Below the pieces are notes generated by a model. The model was not told where the DNA came from. It did not search any database and was given only the letters and a program-made list of their open reading frames with translations. From contig NZ_JAQBOC010000055.1 in the NCBI RefSeq assembly GCF_028288225.1, forward strand, positions 1 to 35,689: 35,689 nucleotides of DNA, given 5' to 3'. The DNA is from Mucilaginibacter sp. GTDB lineage: Bacteria; Bacteroidota; Bacteroidia; Sphingobacteriales; Sphingobacteriaceae. Position numbers and translations under genes: made by a program. This document shows, one piece after another, positions 15,991-24,631 of the stretch; within the stretch, counting starts at the first letter, position 1, and every line of letters begins with the position of its first letter.

Positions 15991-16500
15991 ATGAATTTAT
16001 ATCAAAGTTTGGGTTACCTGGTATTGGGCAGTCGGCTAAGGCGGTTGAGCGAGGGTTTCTTGGCCGAAATTAACCGCGCTTACCAAAATGAGGGGATAGA
16101 TTTTGATGCCAGTTGGTTCCCTGTGTTTTATTTATTATCAAAAAACAATTCACTCTCTATTAAGGAGTTAAGCGATCAAACCGAGGTTTCTCATCCGGCT
16201 GCAAGTCAGTTGATCACCAATCTTAAAAATAAAAAGCTGGTTACCAGCGCCACCTGTGCCGATGATGGCCGCAGGCAACTGGTACAGTTAACAGATAGCG
16301 GCAGGGAACTGCTTGCACAGATCTTACCGGTATGGGATGCCATATTATTGGCAATGGATGATGTACTGGCAAATGATCCTGCCTGCAAAGAGCTGTTGCC
16401 CAGCATCAGTGCATTAGAGAACGCTTTCCGCTCGGCCAACCTTGCCGACAGGATCAGTGATAAATTGAGTGTAGAATTAAAAGCCGAAACCAATGAATAA
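15991..16500 (+). CDS. MarR-family transcriptional regulator, first gene of the hut cluster
   Basis: A 169-residue winged-helix protein. The N-terminal dimerisation region MNLYQSLGYLVLGSRLRRLSE leads into the reading head LSIKELSDQTEVSHPAASQLITNLKNKKLV (about residues 50-80) and the wing CADDGRRQLVQLTDSGREL. The N-terminal ASWFPVFYLLSK pattern resembles the MarR part of Bacteroidota HTH-GNAT fusion proteins, but no acetyltransferase domain follows here. Its last codons overlap the hutH start (ATGAATAA), so it is co-transcribed with hutH. Inference: local hut regulator, possibly sensing histidine or urocanate, acting at the palindrome 15961-15984. Confidence 0.9.
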   Translation: MNLYQSLGYLVLGSRLRRLSEGFLAEINRAYQNEGIDFDASWFPVFYLLSKNNSLSIKELSDQTEVSHPAASQLITNLKNKKLVTSATCADDGRRQLVQLTDSGRELLAQILPVWDAILLAMDDVLANDPACKELLPSISALENAFRSANLADRISDKLSVELKAETNE

Positions 16501-18052
16501 CATCTTTAACTATGGCAGCAGCCATTTAACTATTGGAACCTGCCTTGACATTGCAAGCGGGAAAGTTAAAGGTGTGATAGATAGTGAAGCTGCCGGAAAG
16601 ATCAGGGCATCATGGCGCGAGGTTGAAAAAATAGTGCACGCACAGCACCCGGTTTACGGCATCAATACAGGTTTCGGGCCATTGTGCGATACCCGCATTT
16701 CTGAGGCTGATACGTCTTTGCTGCAAAGCAATCTGCTTAAAAGCCATAGCGTTGGTGTGGGCAACCCCATCCCGCAGGAGATAGCAAAGCTGATGATGAT
16801 CAGCAAAGTGCAGGCTTTGGCGCAGGGCTTTTCAGGCATCGCGTTAACAACACTGGAGCGGATAATCTGGCATATTGATAGTGATATTATTCCTGTAGTT
16901 CCCGAAAAGGGTTCTGTAGGCGCCTCGGGCGACCTTGCTCCTCTCGCCCACTTATTTTTACCGCTGATAGGTTTTGGCGAAGTTTATGAAGCCGGCGAAC
17001 GAATGCCTGCAGCAAAAGCACTGTCAAAGCATAATTTACAGTCCCTGGTTTTAGGGCCAAAAGAAGGGCTTGCCTTAATAAATGGTACACAGTTCATCCT
17101 GGCATTTGCCATAAAAGCGGTACAGCGTTTAAATGACGCCCTGAATCGTGCAGACCTGATAGGCGCTATGTCGCTGGAAGGATTGATGGGTTCAGCCCGT
17201 CCGTTTGATGAAAGACTGCACCAGCTGCGGCCTTATAAGGGGAACAAATTGGTTGCCAAACGATTACACACCTTATTAAAAGATTCGGAGATCTGCAACT
17301 CGCATGTAAATTGCGACCGGGTGCAGGACCCCTACTCCCTGCGTTGTATGCCGCAGGTTCATGGTGCATCGCGCAATGCCTGGCTGCATCTGAAAGAATT
17401 GACAGAGATCGAACTAAATTCGGTTACCGATAATCCCATTGTTTTTAATGCGGATGACACCATTAGCGGGGGCAATTTTCACGGACAGCCATTAGCCATG
17501 GTACTTGATTACGCCACCATCGCCACAGCAGAATTGGGCAACATAGCCGACAGGCGTTGTTATTTAATGAGTGAGGGCAGGTATGGGTTACCAAAATTAT
17601 TAACCAATAATGCTGGCCTAAATTCAGGTTTGATGATCCCGCAGTACACAACGGCGGCATTGGTCACCGAAAATAAAACGTTGTGTTTTCCGGCAAGTGC
17701 CGATAGCGTGCCTACCTCGCTGGGGCAAGAAGATCATGTTTCCATGGGCTCCATTAGCGGGCGCAAGTTAAGCCAGGTAATTGATAATCTGGAATATATC
17801 CAGGCCATTGAGCTGCTTTACGCATCCCAGGCAATGGATTTCAGGCGACCATTAAAATCTACACCTGTTGTGGAAGCTTGCCATGCATTGGTACGCAGCC
17901 ATGTGCCTCATATACAGGATGATCGTATTTTTTCGGATGATATTAATGCCCTTCATCAAATAATTACCAATGGCACGTTATTGGCAGTAGCCAATGAAAC
18001 TGCTGTTACTAACGATATAAACCTAAATGATGACGAATTCGGAATTTATTAA
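16493..18052 (+). CDS. hutH: Histidine ammonia-lyase
   Basis: Deaminates L-histidine to trans-urocanate plus ammonia, the first step of histidine degradation, using a 4-methylideneimidazole-5-one cofactor formed from an internal Ala-Ser-Gly. That triad is Ala144-Ser145-Gly146 in EKGSVGASGDLAPLAHL. Further signatures are YGINTGFGPL near residue 55, NGTQFILAFA, QDPYSLRCMPQVHGASR and DNPIVF. At 519 residues it is the normal length. It overlaps the MarR gene by 8 bases upstream and hutU by 26 bases downstream, indicating tight translational linkage. Confidence 0.97.
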   Translation: MNNIFNYGSSHLTIGTCLDIASGKVKGVIDSEAAGKIRASWREVEKIVHAQHPVYGINTGFGPLCDTRISEADTSLLQSNLLKSHSVGVGNPIPQEIAKLMMISKVQALAQGFSGIALTTLERIIWHIDSDIIPVVPEKGSVGASGDLAPLAHLFLPLIGFGEVYEAGERMPAAKALSKHNLQSLVLGPKEGLALINGTQFILAFAIKAVQRLNDALNRADLIGAMSLEGLMGSARPFDERLHQLRPYKGNKLVAKRLHTLLKDSEICNSHVNCDRVQDPYSLRCMPQVHGASRNAWLHLKELTEIELNSVTDNPIVFNADDTISGGNFHGQPLAMVLDYATIATAELGNIADRRCYLMSEGRYGLPKLLTNNAGLNSGLMIPQYTTAALVTENKTLCFPASADSVPTSLGQEDHVSMGSISGRKLSQVIDNLEYIQAIELLYASQAMDFRRPLKSTPVVEACHALVRSHVPHIQDDRIFSDDINALHQIITNGTLLAVANETAVTNDINLNDDEFGIY

Positions 18053-19703
18053 AACCTACGCCAGTCACCCGGTGTATAAGGCGCCGCGAGGGATGCAGCT
18101 GCATGCCAAAAGCTGGCAAACAGAAGCGCCTTTGCGCATGCTGCTCAACAACCTCGATGGCCAGGTTGCCGAAAACCCCGACGAACTGGTGGTGTATGGC
18201 GGCATTGGCCAGGCTGCCCGTAATCCGGACGCATTGCGCAAGATCATTGAACTTTTGCTTGAGCTGGACGAGCATCATTCTTTGTTAGTTCAATCGGGCA
18301 AACCGGTTGGGATCATCCGCAGTCACCCTGAAGCGCCGCGTGTTCTTATTGCCAACAGCAATTTGGTACCGGCATGGGCAAACTGGGAGCATTTTAATGA
18401 ATTAAGATCGAAAGGCTTGATGATGTACGGACAGATGACCGCCGGCAGCTGGATCTACATAGGTACACAAGGCATTTTACAAGGCACTTATGAAACATTT
18501 GTGGAAGCGGGCCGCCAGCATTTCAATAATGATTTAACGGGCAAATTGATAGTTAGTGCAGGCCTTGGCGGTATGGGTGGTGCACAGCCATTGGCCGCAA
18601 CCATGGCGGGTGCTGTGTTTTTAGGTGCCGATGTAGATGCTGCGCGAATTCAGAAACGGTTAGATAGCCAGTACATTGACAGGATGACCCACAGCTATGA
18701 GGAAGCCGTCACCTGGGTACGGAATGCCATGAAAAAAGGCGAAACACTATCTGTAGGATTGGTAAGCGATGCAGGGGATCTGTTGGAAAGGCTGATGGCT
18801 GATAACTTTATCCCCGATATGCTTACCGACCAAACATCTGCCCATGATCCACTGAACGGATACATCCCAAGTGGTTTATCATTAACCCTGGCGGCATTGT
18901 TAAGAGACAGTGATCCGGCAGAATATAAAAGACTTTCGTTAGCCAGCATGGCAAGGCATGTGGGTTTTATGCTGCAATTGCAAAAATGCGGCGCTATCAC
19001 TTTTGATTACGGCAATAACCTGCGCGAGTTTGCAAGGCAAGGCGGTGAAGATGAATCCTTTAACTTCCAGGGCTTTACCCCGGCCTATATCCGGCCGCTG
19101 TTTTGCGAAGGTAAGGGACCGTTCAGGTGGGTAGCTTTATCCGGCGATCCGGAAGATATTTTTACAACAGACCGGGCGCTTATGGAACTGTTTCCTGAAG
19201 ATAAACCATTGATAAAATGGCTAAAAAACGCGCAGGAAAAGATCTCGTTCCAGGGGCTCCCTGCCCGGATCTGCTGGCTGGGTATGGGCGACAGGGAAAA
19301 GGCAGGTTTATTATTCAACGATCTGGTAAAATCAGGCAAAGTAAAGGGCCCGATAGTAATAGGCCGTGATCATTTAGACTGCGGCTCGGTGGCATCGCCA
19401 AACCGGGAAACGGAGTCGATGAAAGATGGCTCTGATGCGGTATCAGACTGGCCTTTGTTAAATCTTATGGCCAACACAGCAGGCGGTGCAACATGGGTAT
19501 CATTTCATCACGGCGGCGGTGTTGGTATGGGTTATTCGCAGCATGCGGGCATGGTTGTTTTGGCTGATGGAACAGACAGGGCAGCAACCTGTTTAAGTCG
19601 TGTTTTATATAATGACCCTGCAATGGGGATTTTCAGACATGCAGATGCAGGATATGATAAGGCTCAGGAATGGGCGGAAAAGTTTGATTTGAAAGTGTGG
19701 TAA
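18027..19703 (+). CDS. hutU: Urocanate hydratase
   Basis: Converts urocanate to 4-imidazolone-5-propionate with tightly bound NAD+ as electrophile. At 558 residues it is full length. Diagnostic stretches are SGKPVGIIRSHPEAPRVLIANSNLVP, GQMTAGSWIYIGTQGILQGTYETF, the nucleotide-binding GLGGMGGAQPLA, and the active-site region IGRDHLDCGSVASPNRETE with Cys452 (counted from 18027). Two adjacent ATG codons (18027, 18030) are possible starts, both inside the 3' end of hutH. A dispersed inverted repeat begins 4 bases after its stop. Confidence 0.97.
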   Translation: MMTNSEFIKTYASHPVYKAPRGMQLHAKSWQTEAPLRMLLNNLDGQVAENPDELVVYGGIGQAARNPDALRKIIELLLELDEHHSLLVQSGKPVGIIRSHPEAPRVLIANSNLVPAWANWEHFNELRSKGLMMYGQMTAGSWIYIGTQGILQGTYETFVEAGRQHFNNDLTGKLIVSAGLGGMGGAQPLAATMAGAVFLGADVDAARIQKRLDSQYIDRMTHSYEEAVTWVRNAMKKGETLSVGLVSDAGDLLERLMADNFIPDMLTDQTSAHDPLNGYIPSGLSLTLAALLRDSDPAEYKRLSLASMARHVGFMLQLQKCGAITFDYGNNLREFARQGGEDESFNFQGFTPAYIRPLFCEGKGPFRWVALSGDPEDIFTTDRALMELFPEDKPLIKWLKNAQEKISFQGLPARICWLGMGDREKAGLLFNDLVKSGKVKGPIVIGRDHLDCGSVASPNRETESMKDGSDAVSDWPLLNLMANTAGGATWVSFHHGGGVGMGYSQHAGMVVLADGTDRAATCLSRVLYNDPAMGIFRHADAGYDKAQEWAEKFDLKVW

Positions 19704-19706
19704 GCC

Positions 19707-19846
19707 GTCTGAATCAGAATTCACAGAATTTAAGAATTAACAAAATTCGCTTTCTTATTATTCTGAAAATTTTATAATCCTGAAAACGGCGTAGCCTTCT
19801 TGAACGCTAAGAAAACAAACAACAGGTAAAAAATTCTGATTCAGAC
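19707..19846. repeat. GTCTGAATCAGAATT inverted repeat, copy A (interrupted)
   Basis: GTCTGAATCAGAATT at 19707-19721 and AATTCTGATTCAGAC at 19832-19846 are inverted arms. The inner words TTCTGAAAATT..ATAATCCTG match copy C (27974-28070), but between AATCCTG and the right arm copy A holds about 45 extra bases that include AACGGCGTAGCC (see separate entry). It occupies most of the hutU-hutI spacer. Confidence 0.75.
19785..19838 (+). other. AACGGCGTAGCC leader element, upstream of hutI
   Basis: AACGGCGTAGCC at 19785 followed by TTCTTGAAC and then an A-rich tract (GCTAAGAAAACAAAC) closely resembles 30343-30396 upstream of the second adaptor gene (AACGGCGTAGCC then CTCTTGAAC, ACCGTTAAAGAACAAA). 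The core ends 54 bases before the hutI ATG. Function unknown; it could be a promoter/leader module or a small inserted repeat. Confidence 0.5.
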
Positions 19847-19859
19847 AAAAATAGTTAAC

Positions 19860-21071
19860 ATGAAAATATTGCACGGTCCGTTTACCCAAATCCTACCCCT
19901 AACTGACTTGCCTTTAAAAGGTGCATTGAAGGACGATCAGCTGCAGATCATTCCTGACGGGGGGATATTAGTTGAAAATGGATTGATATCAGCCGTTGGG
20001 AGTTTTGAAACATTACGCAAGCAAAACCTATCGGAACAAATAAATGAAATTGAGGGCGATAGTGTGTTACTGCCGGGTTTTGTTGACTGCCATACGCATA
20101 TTTGTTTTGCAGGCAGCAGGGCAAAGGACTATGCCATGCGCATCCAGGGGAAATCCTATTTGGAAATTGCCAAAGCAGGCGGCGGCATCTGGGATTCGGT
20201 TACCCAAACCCGTGCAGCTGATGAAGCATTGCTAACTAAATTACTATTAAAAAGAATTGAACGCCATTTAGCCGAAGGTGTTACCACCATTGAAGTTAAA
20301 AGCGGCTATGGCTTATCTGTTGAACAGGAGTTGAAACAGCTAAGAGCGATCAAAACGGCATCAACCCAAACAAAAGCCAGCCTTGTTGCTACCTGTTTGG
20401 CGGCACACATGATTCCGAAAGATTTTAATAGCGGCCAAAGCGAATATTTGGAGCAGATCTTAACCAACCTGCTTCCCGTCATCAAAAAAGAAAACCTGGC
20501 CAACCGGGTTGATATTTTTATTGAAGAAAGTGCCTTTAATGCTGAGAATGCAATAATCTACCTAAACAAAGCCAAACAAATGGGCTTTGATATCACCGTT
20601 CATGCCGACCAGTTTACAGCAAGCGGCAGTAAAGTAGCCGTAAACGTGGGTGCCGTTTCTGCCGATCACCTGGAAGCCAGCGGGGATACAGAAATAAAAT
20701 TATTAGCTAATTCAAATACCGTAGCAGTAACTTTACCCGGTGCATCGCTGGGTTTGGGAATGCCTTATGCACCTGCACGGAAGCTGCTTGATGCAGGGGC
20801 CTGCCTCGCCATTGCCAGCGACTGGAACCCCGGTTCGGCTCCCATGGGCGACCTGTTAATGCAGGCAGCTGTAATGAGCGCTGCTGAAAAGCTGAATACA
20901 GCCGAGGTGTTTGCCGGGTTAACATTCCGCGCAGCAAAGGCTTTGAATTTAACAGGCCGGGGGATGCTGGCTACAGGAATGAAGGCAGATCTGCAGGTGT
21001 ACCCCACCAATGACTATAGGGAAATTCTATATCACCAGGGGCGGCTAAAACCGGACCGCCGATTAATTTGA
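19860..21071 (+). CDS. hutI: Imidazolonepropionase
   Basis: Hydrolyses 4-imidazolone-5-propionate to N-formimino-L-glutamate, the third hut step. A 403-residue amidohydrolase with the metal-site motif His78-Thr-His80 in LPGFVDCHTHICFAGSRAKDY, the substrate-loop KSGYGLSVEQELK, the second metal His in ITVHADQF, and ASDWNPGSAPMGDL near the C-terminus carrying the catalytic Asp. It is separated from hutU by a 156-base spacer filled with repeat sequence, so it may have its own transcript start as well as readthrough. Confidence 0.97.
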   Translation: MKILHGPFTQILPLTDLPLKGALKDDQLQIIPDGGILVENGLISAVGSFETLRKQNLSEQINEIEGDSVLLPGFVDCHTHICFAGSRAKDYAMRIQGKSYLEIAKAGGGIWDSVTQTRAADEALLTKLLLKRIERHLAEGVTTIEVKSGYGLSVEQELKQLRAIKTASTQTKASLVATCLAAHMIPKDFNSGQSEYLEQILTNLLPVIKKENLANRVDIFIEESAFNAENAIIYLNKAKQMGFDITVHADQFTASGSKVAVNVGAVSADHLEASGDTEIKLLANSNTVAVTLPGASLGLGMPYAPARKLLDAGACLAIASDWNPGSAPMGDLLMQAAVMSAAEKLNTAEVFAGLTFRAAKALNLTGRGMLATGMKADLQVYPTNDYREILYHQGRLKPDRRLI

Positions 21072-21107
21072 TTAAATGATTGCGCTGATTAAAAAATATT
21101 TGAAGTT

Positions 21108-21140
21108 AGATTTGACATCTTTTGAAAAGTTGTCAAATCT
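21108..21140. repeat. Strong hairpin between hutI and ftcD
   Basis: AGATTTGACA at 21108-21117 pairs perfectly with TGTCAAATCT at 21131-21140, and the inner CTTTT/AAAAG also pair, leaving a near-continuous 33-base palindrome with one T-T mismatch. No T tract follows, so an mRNA-processing or partial-termination role is as plausible as full termination. Direct repeats of AATGAC(TAATGAC) lead from here into the ftcD start. Confidence 0.65.
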
Positions 21141-21179
21141 TCCTATCCAACCGAACCAATGACTAATGACAACTGACCA

Positions 21180-22865
21180 ATGACTAAACTAATAGAATGC
21201 GTTCCAAATTTCTCCGAAGGTGTAAACCTTGATATTATTAAACAGATCACCAATGAGGTTGAATCAGTTGAGGGTGTAAGGCTGCTGAATGTTGATCCGG
21301 GTAAGGCTACTAACCGTACGGTGGTAACTTTTGTGGGTGAGCCGGGCAAAGTTATAGAGGCTGCTTTTTTGGCGATAAAAAAGGCAGGTGAACTGATAGA
21401 TATGAGCCAGCACAAAGGCGAACACCCAAGGATGGGTGCTACAGATGTTTGTCCGCTAATCCCTATTGCCAATATCAGCATGGAAGAAACTGCAGAATAT
21501 GCAATGCAGCTGGCCAAATGGGTGGGTGAAGAATTAGGCATCCCCGCTTATTTGTATGAGTATGCCCAGGCCGATAAAAAGCGTAATAACCTTTCAGTGA
21601 TCCGCACGGGAGAATATGAAGGGTTTTTTAAGAAGATAAAACTACCGGAGTGGAAACCTGATTTCGGTCCTGCGGAATTTGATGCCAAACGCGGTGCAAC
21701 GGTTATTGGCGCGCGTGATTTTTTGATCGCTTACAACGTAAACTTAAATACTACCAGTACCCGCAGGGCAAATTCCATTGCCTTTGACGTGCGTGAGGCA
21801 GGCCGTGTAATGCGTGAGGGCGATCCGGTAAGCGGCAAGATCATCACTGATGAAAACGGCAAACCAAAATCAATCCCCGGTTCATTAAAATCGGTAAAAG
21901 CTATAGGCTGGTATATTGAGGAGTACGGCATAGCGCAAATCTCCATGAACCTCACCAATATTGAAGTAACCCCTTTACACGTAGCCTTTGATGAAGTTTG
22001 CACCAAAGCAGCAGAGCGCGGCATGCGGGTGACCGGCAGCGAGCTGGTGGGATTGATCCCCTTAAAAGCCATGTTGGACGCGGGAAAATACTTCCTGCTA
22101 AAACAACAGCGTTCGGTTGGGGTAAGTGAAAAGGAGCTGATCAAGATCGCCATAAAATCAATGGGCTTATCTGAGCTATCACCTTTTATCCCGGAGGAAA
22201 GGATCATTGAATATTTACTGAAAGACAAAGCATCATCCAAACTGGCCTCAATGACATTGATTGAGTTTGCAGATGAAACAGCGAGTGAAAGTCCGGCGCC
22301 GGGTGGTGGTTCAATATCCGCCTATATCGGCGCTTTAGGCGCTGCATTGGCAACTATGGTTGCAAACCTTTCATCGCATAAAAAAGGCTGGGATAACCGT
22401 TGGGAAGAGTTCAGCAACTGGGCGGAGAAAGGTCAGCAGTATAAGGATGAACTGATCCGCTTAGTTGATTTGGATACCGCAGCTTTCAACAAAATAATGG
22501 AAGCATTCAGCTTACCAAAAGGAAACGATGAAGAAAAAATGGCAAGGGATAAAGTCATCCAGGATGCTACCCGGTATGCCATTGAAATTCCTTTTAAAGT
22601 AATGCAGGCCGCATACGGAAGCTTAACGGTTATAAAAGCCATGGCCGAAACCGGTAATCCAAATTCCGTAACTGATGCCGGTGTGGCCGCACTTTGTGCC
22701 CGCAGCGCGGTGATAGGTGCTTTTATGAATGTGAAGATAAATGCATCTGGGTTTAAGGATAAAGATTTTGTTGCTAAGGTTATTGCTGATGGAGGTGAGA
22801 TTGAGCGAAGAGCTATTGAGTTGGAGGGGGAGATTATTGCGTTGGTGAACAGTAAAATTGTTTAA
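21180..22865 (+). CDS. ftcD: Bifunctional glutamate formimidoyltransferase / formimidoyl-THF cyclodeaminase
   Basis: Transfers the formimino group from formiminoglutamate to tetrahydrofolate (giving glutamate), then cyclises 5-formimino-THF to 5,10-methenyl-THF with release of ammonia. The transferase half spans about residues 1-300, with IECVPNFSEGVNLDII, the active-site region SQHKGEHPRMGATDVCPLIPI and YLYEYAQ. The cyclodeaminase half starts near residue 355 with SPAPGGGSISAYIGALGAALATMVANLS. At 561 residues it is a complete fusion of the mammalian FTCD type. It finishes the hut pathway here without HutF or HutG. Confidence 0.95.
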   Translation: MTKLIECVPNFSEGVNLDIIKQITNEVESVEGVRLLNVDPGKATNRTVVTFVGEPGKVIEAAFLAIKKAGELIDMSQHKGEHPRMGATDVCPLIPIANISMEETAEYAMQLAKWVGEELGIPAYLYEYAQADKKRNNLSVIRTGEYEGFFKKIKLPEWKPDFGPAEFDAKRGATVIGARDFLIAYNVNLNTTSTRRANSIAFDVREAGRVMREGDPVSGKIITDENGKPKSIPGSLKSVKAIGWYIEEYGIAQISMNLTNIEVTPLHVAFDEVCTKAAERGMRVTGSELVGLIPLKAMLDAGKYFLLKQQRSVGVSEKELIKIAIKSMGLSELSPFIPEERIIEYLLKDKASSKLASMTLIEFADETASESPAPGGGSISAYIGALGAALATMVANLSSHKKGWDNRWEEFSNWAEKGQQYKDELIRLVDLDTAAFNKIMEAFSLPKGNDEEKMARDKVIQDATRYAIEIPFKVMQAAYGSLTVIKAMAETGNPNSVTDAGVAALCARSAVIGAFMNVKINASGFKDKDFVAKVIADGGEIERRAIELEGEIIALVNSKIV

Positions 22866-22880
22866 TTTGATGATTTGACA

Positions 22881-22955
22881 ATTAGATGATTTGAAAATGG
22901 GTAGCTTTATAAGGATAATGAAGCAGCAAATTTTTAAATTTTCAAATCATCTAAT
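22881..22955. repeat. 18-bp inverted repeat enclosing a start codon
   Basis: ATTAGATGATTTGAAAAT (22881-22898) is exactly complementary to ATTTTCAAATCATCTAAT (22938-22955). The 39-base loop holds the AAGGATA ribosome-binding-like sequence and ATG (22918) of the peptide-binding lipoprotein, and the right arm encodes part of its signal peptide (KFSNHLI). Confidence 0.75.
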
Positions 22956-24567
22956 CTTCAAATTACTATTCCTTGTACTATTCATTTCCTGCAACACAAA
23001 TACCACGCCCACAAAAAAAACAATCTTCAATATCAACCTTGATGAGGGCTTAAGTTCGCTCGATCCGGCATTTGCGCGTAATCAATTCAGCATTTGGATG
23101 GATAACCAAATTTATAACGGTTTGGTTCAGATTGACGACAGCCTTAAAACCCGGCCCTGCATTGCCAAAAGCTGGGAGATCTCTGCCGATGGCCTTTCTT
23201 ATACCTTCCATTTACGTAATAATGTGCATTTTCATGACGATCCGCTGTTTGCAAACGGGCAGGGACGTACTGTTGTAGCTAATGATTTTGTTTACAGTTT
23301 CCATAGACTTATCGATCCGAAAGTGGCATCATCTGGTTCGTGGATCTTTAGCGACAAGGTATGTGACAACCCCTTTATTGCTGTAAACGATAGTACTTTC
23401 CGCATCAAACTAAGGCAGCCCTTCCCTCCGCTGTTGAGCATGCTTACCGCGCAGTATTGTTCAGTTGTACCGCATGAGGTGGTTGATCATTACTGGAAAG
23501 ATTTCAGGCAGCACCCTATCGGTACCGGCCCCTTTAAGTTTAAATACTGGAAAGAGGGCGAAGTAATGGTTTTGCTTAAGAATGAAAAGTATTGGGAAAA
23601 AGATAAAGATGGCAGTCCCCTGCCCCACCTGGATGCTGTGAGGGCAACCTTTATCAGCGACAAGCAAACCGCCTTTATGGAGTTCATCAGTAAAAAGCTT
23701 GATTTTTTAAATGATATTGATGGCAGCTATCGCGATGACATCCTCACAAAAGCAGGTCAGATAACACAAAAATATAAAGGGAAATTCACTTTAAACACCG
23801 GGCCGTTCCTGAACACCATTTACCTGGGGATCCTGGTAGACAGCAGCCTGGCTATTGTAAAATCATCGCCTTTAAGAAAACTAAAAATAAGGCAGGCCAT
23901 TAATTATGCCATTGATAAGGAAAAAATGATCAAGTACCTGCGCAACAGCATGGGTGCACCCGGCACAGCAGGTTTTATCCCGATGGGGATGCCTGGCTTT
24001 GATGCGGCACAGGTCAAAGGGTACAGCTACAATCCTGAAAGATCACGGCAGCTGTTAAAGGAGGCCGGCTATCCGAATTGTAAAGGCCTGCCTGAAATTG
24101 TTTTACATACCACCGTCGGCTACCGCGGACTGATAGAATATGTACAAGGTCAGCTGGACAGGGTGGGAATTAAAACCAGTGTAGAAATAACCCAGGGTGC
24201 CAGTCTGCGCGAGCTGGTATCAAAAAATGGCGTTAACTTTTTTTACGGCACCTGGATAGCCGACTACCCTGATGCTGAAAATTACTTATCTGTATTCTAC
24301 TCAAAAAACAAGATCCCCTTTGGCCCCAACTATACCGGCTTTAACAATAAACAGTTTGACGCGCTTTTCGAACAGGCCTATCACGAAGTAAACGACGAAA
24401 AACGCTATCTCCTTTACCGGCAAATGGATAACCTGGTGATGCAGCAATCGCCGGTTGTGATTTTATATTACGACAAGCGGGTAAACCTTTATCAGAATAA
24501 CATATCAGGCTACAGCGTTAACGGGCAAAATTTGCTGGTATTGAAGAGGGTGGTGAAAAGAGATTAG
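22918..24567 (+). CDS. Peptide ABC transporter substrate-binding lipoprotein (SBP_bac_5 family)
   Basis: A DppA/OppA-like periplasmic binding protein that captures peptides for import. From the ATG at 22918 it is 549 residues; this start follows AAGGATA and gives a normal lipoprotein signal with lipobox LFIS-Cys25. A TTG at 22891 would add nine residues and is less likely. SBP_bac_5 signatures include AKSWEISADGLSYTFHLRNNVHFHD, IGTGPFKFKYWKEGE, IRQAINYAIDKEKMIKYL and RSRQLLKEAGYPNCKG. No permease or ATPase gene is adjacent. Its place directly after the hut genes suggests peptide or amino-acid supply, which is inference. Confidence 0.9.
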   Translation: MKQQIFKFSNHLIFKLLFLVLFISCNTNTTPTKKTIFNINLDEGLSSLDPAFARNQFSIWMDNQIYNGLVQIDDSLKTRPCIAKSWEISADGLSYTFHLRNNVHFHDDPLFANGQGRTVVANDFVYSFHRLIDPKVASSGSWIFSDKVCDNPFIAVNDSTFRIKLRQPFPPLLSMLTAQYCSVVPHEVVDHYWKDFRQHPIGTGPFKFKYWKEGEVMVLLKNEKYWEKDKDGSPLPHLDAVRATFISDKQTAFMEFISKKLDFLNDIDGSYRDDILTKAGQITQKYKGKFTLNTGPFLNTIYLGILVDSSLAIVKSSPLRKLKIRQAINYAIDKEKMIKYLRNSMGAPGTAGFIPMGMPGFDAAQVKGYSYNPERSRQLLKEAGYPNCKGLPEIVLHTTVGYRGLIEYVQGQLDRVGIKTSVEITQGASLRELVSKNGVNFFYGTWIADYPDAENYLSVFYSKNKIPFGPNYTGFNNKQFDALFEQAYHEVNDEKRYLLYRQMDNLVMQQSPVVILYYDKRVNLYQNNISGYSVNGQNLLVLKRVVKRD

Positions 24568-24570
24568 AGA

Positions 24571-24596
24571 CTAGTGATTAGAGAGGTTAGGGGTTG
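24571..24596. repeat. GTGATTAGAG repeat, first of three
   Basis: AGATTAGAGACTAGTGATTAGAG-type sequence directly after the binding-protein stop. Related words occur at 27705-27735 (GTGATTGGAGGTTAGAGATTAG) and, inverted, at 33741-33769 (CTCTAATCACTAACCC). All three are in intergenic spacers near gene 3' ends. Confidence 0.5.
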
Positions 24597-24631
24597 TTTA
24601 TGGTATAATAAATCTGACACCAAGCCATAAA

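Noticed and set aside
22891..22917. Upstream TTG start for the peptide-binding lipoprotein
   Set aside because: It lies within the left repeat arm and adds a non-signal-like extension; the ATG at 22918 has AAGGATA before it and gives a normal lipoprotein signal.
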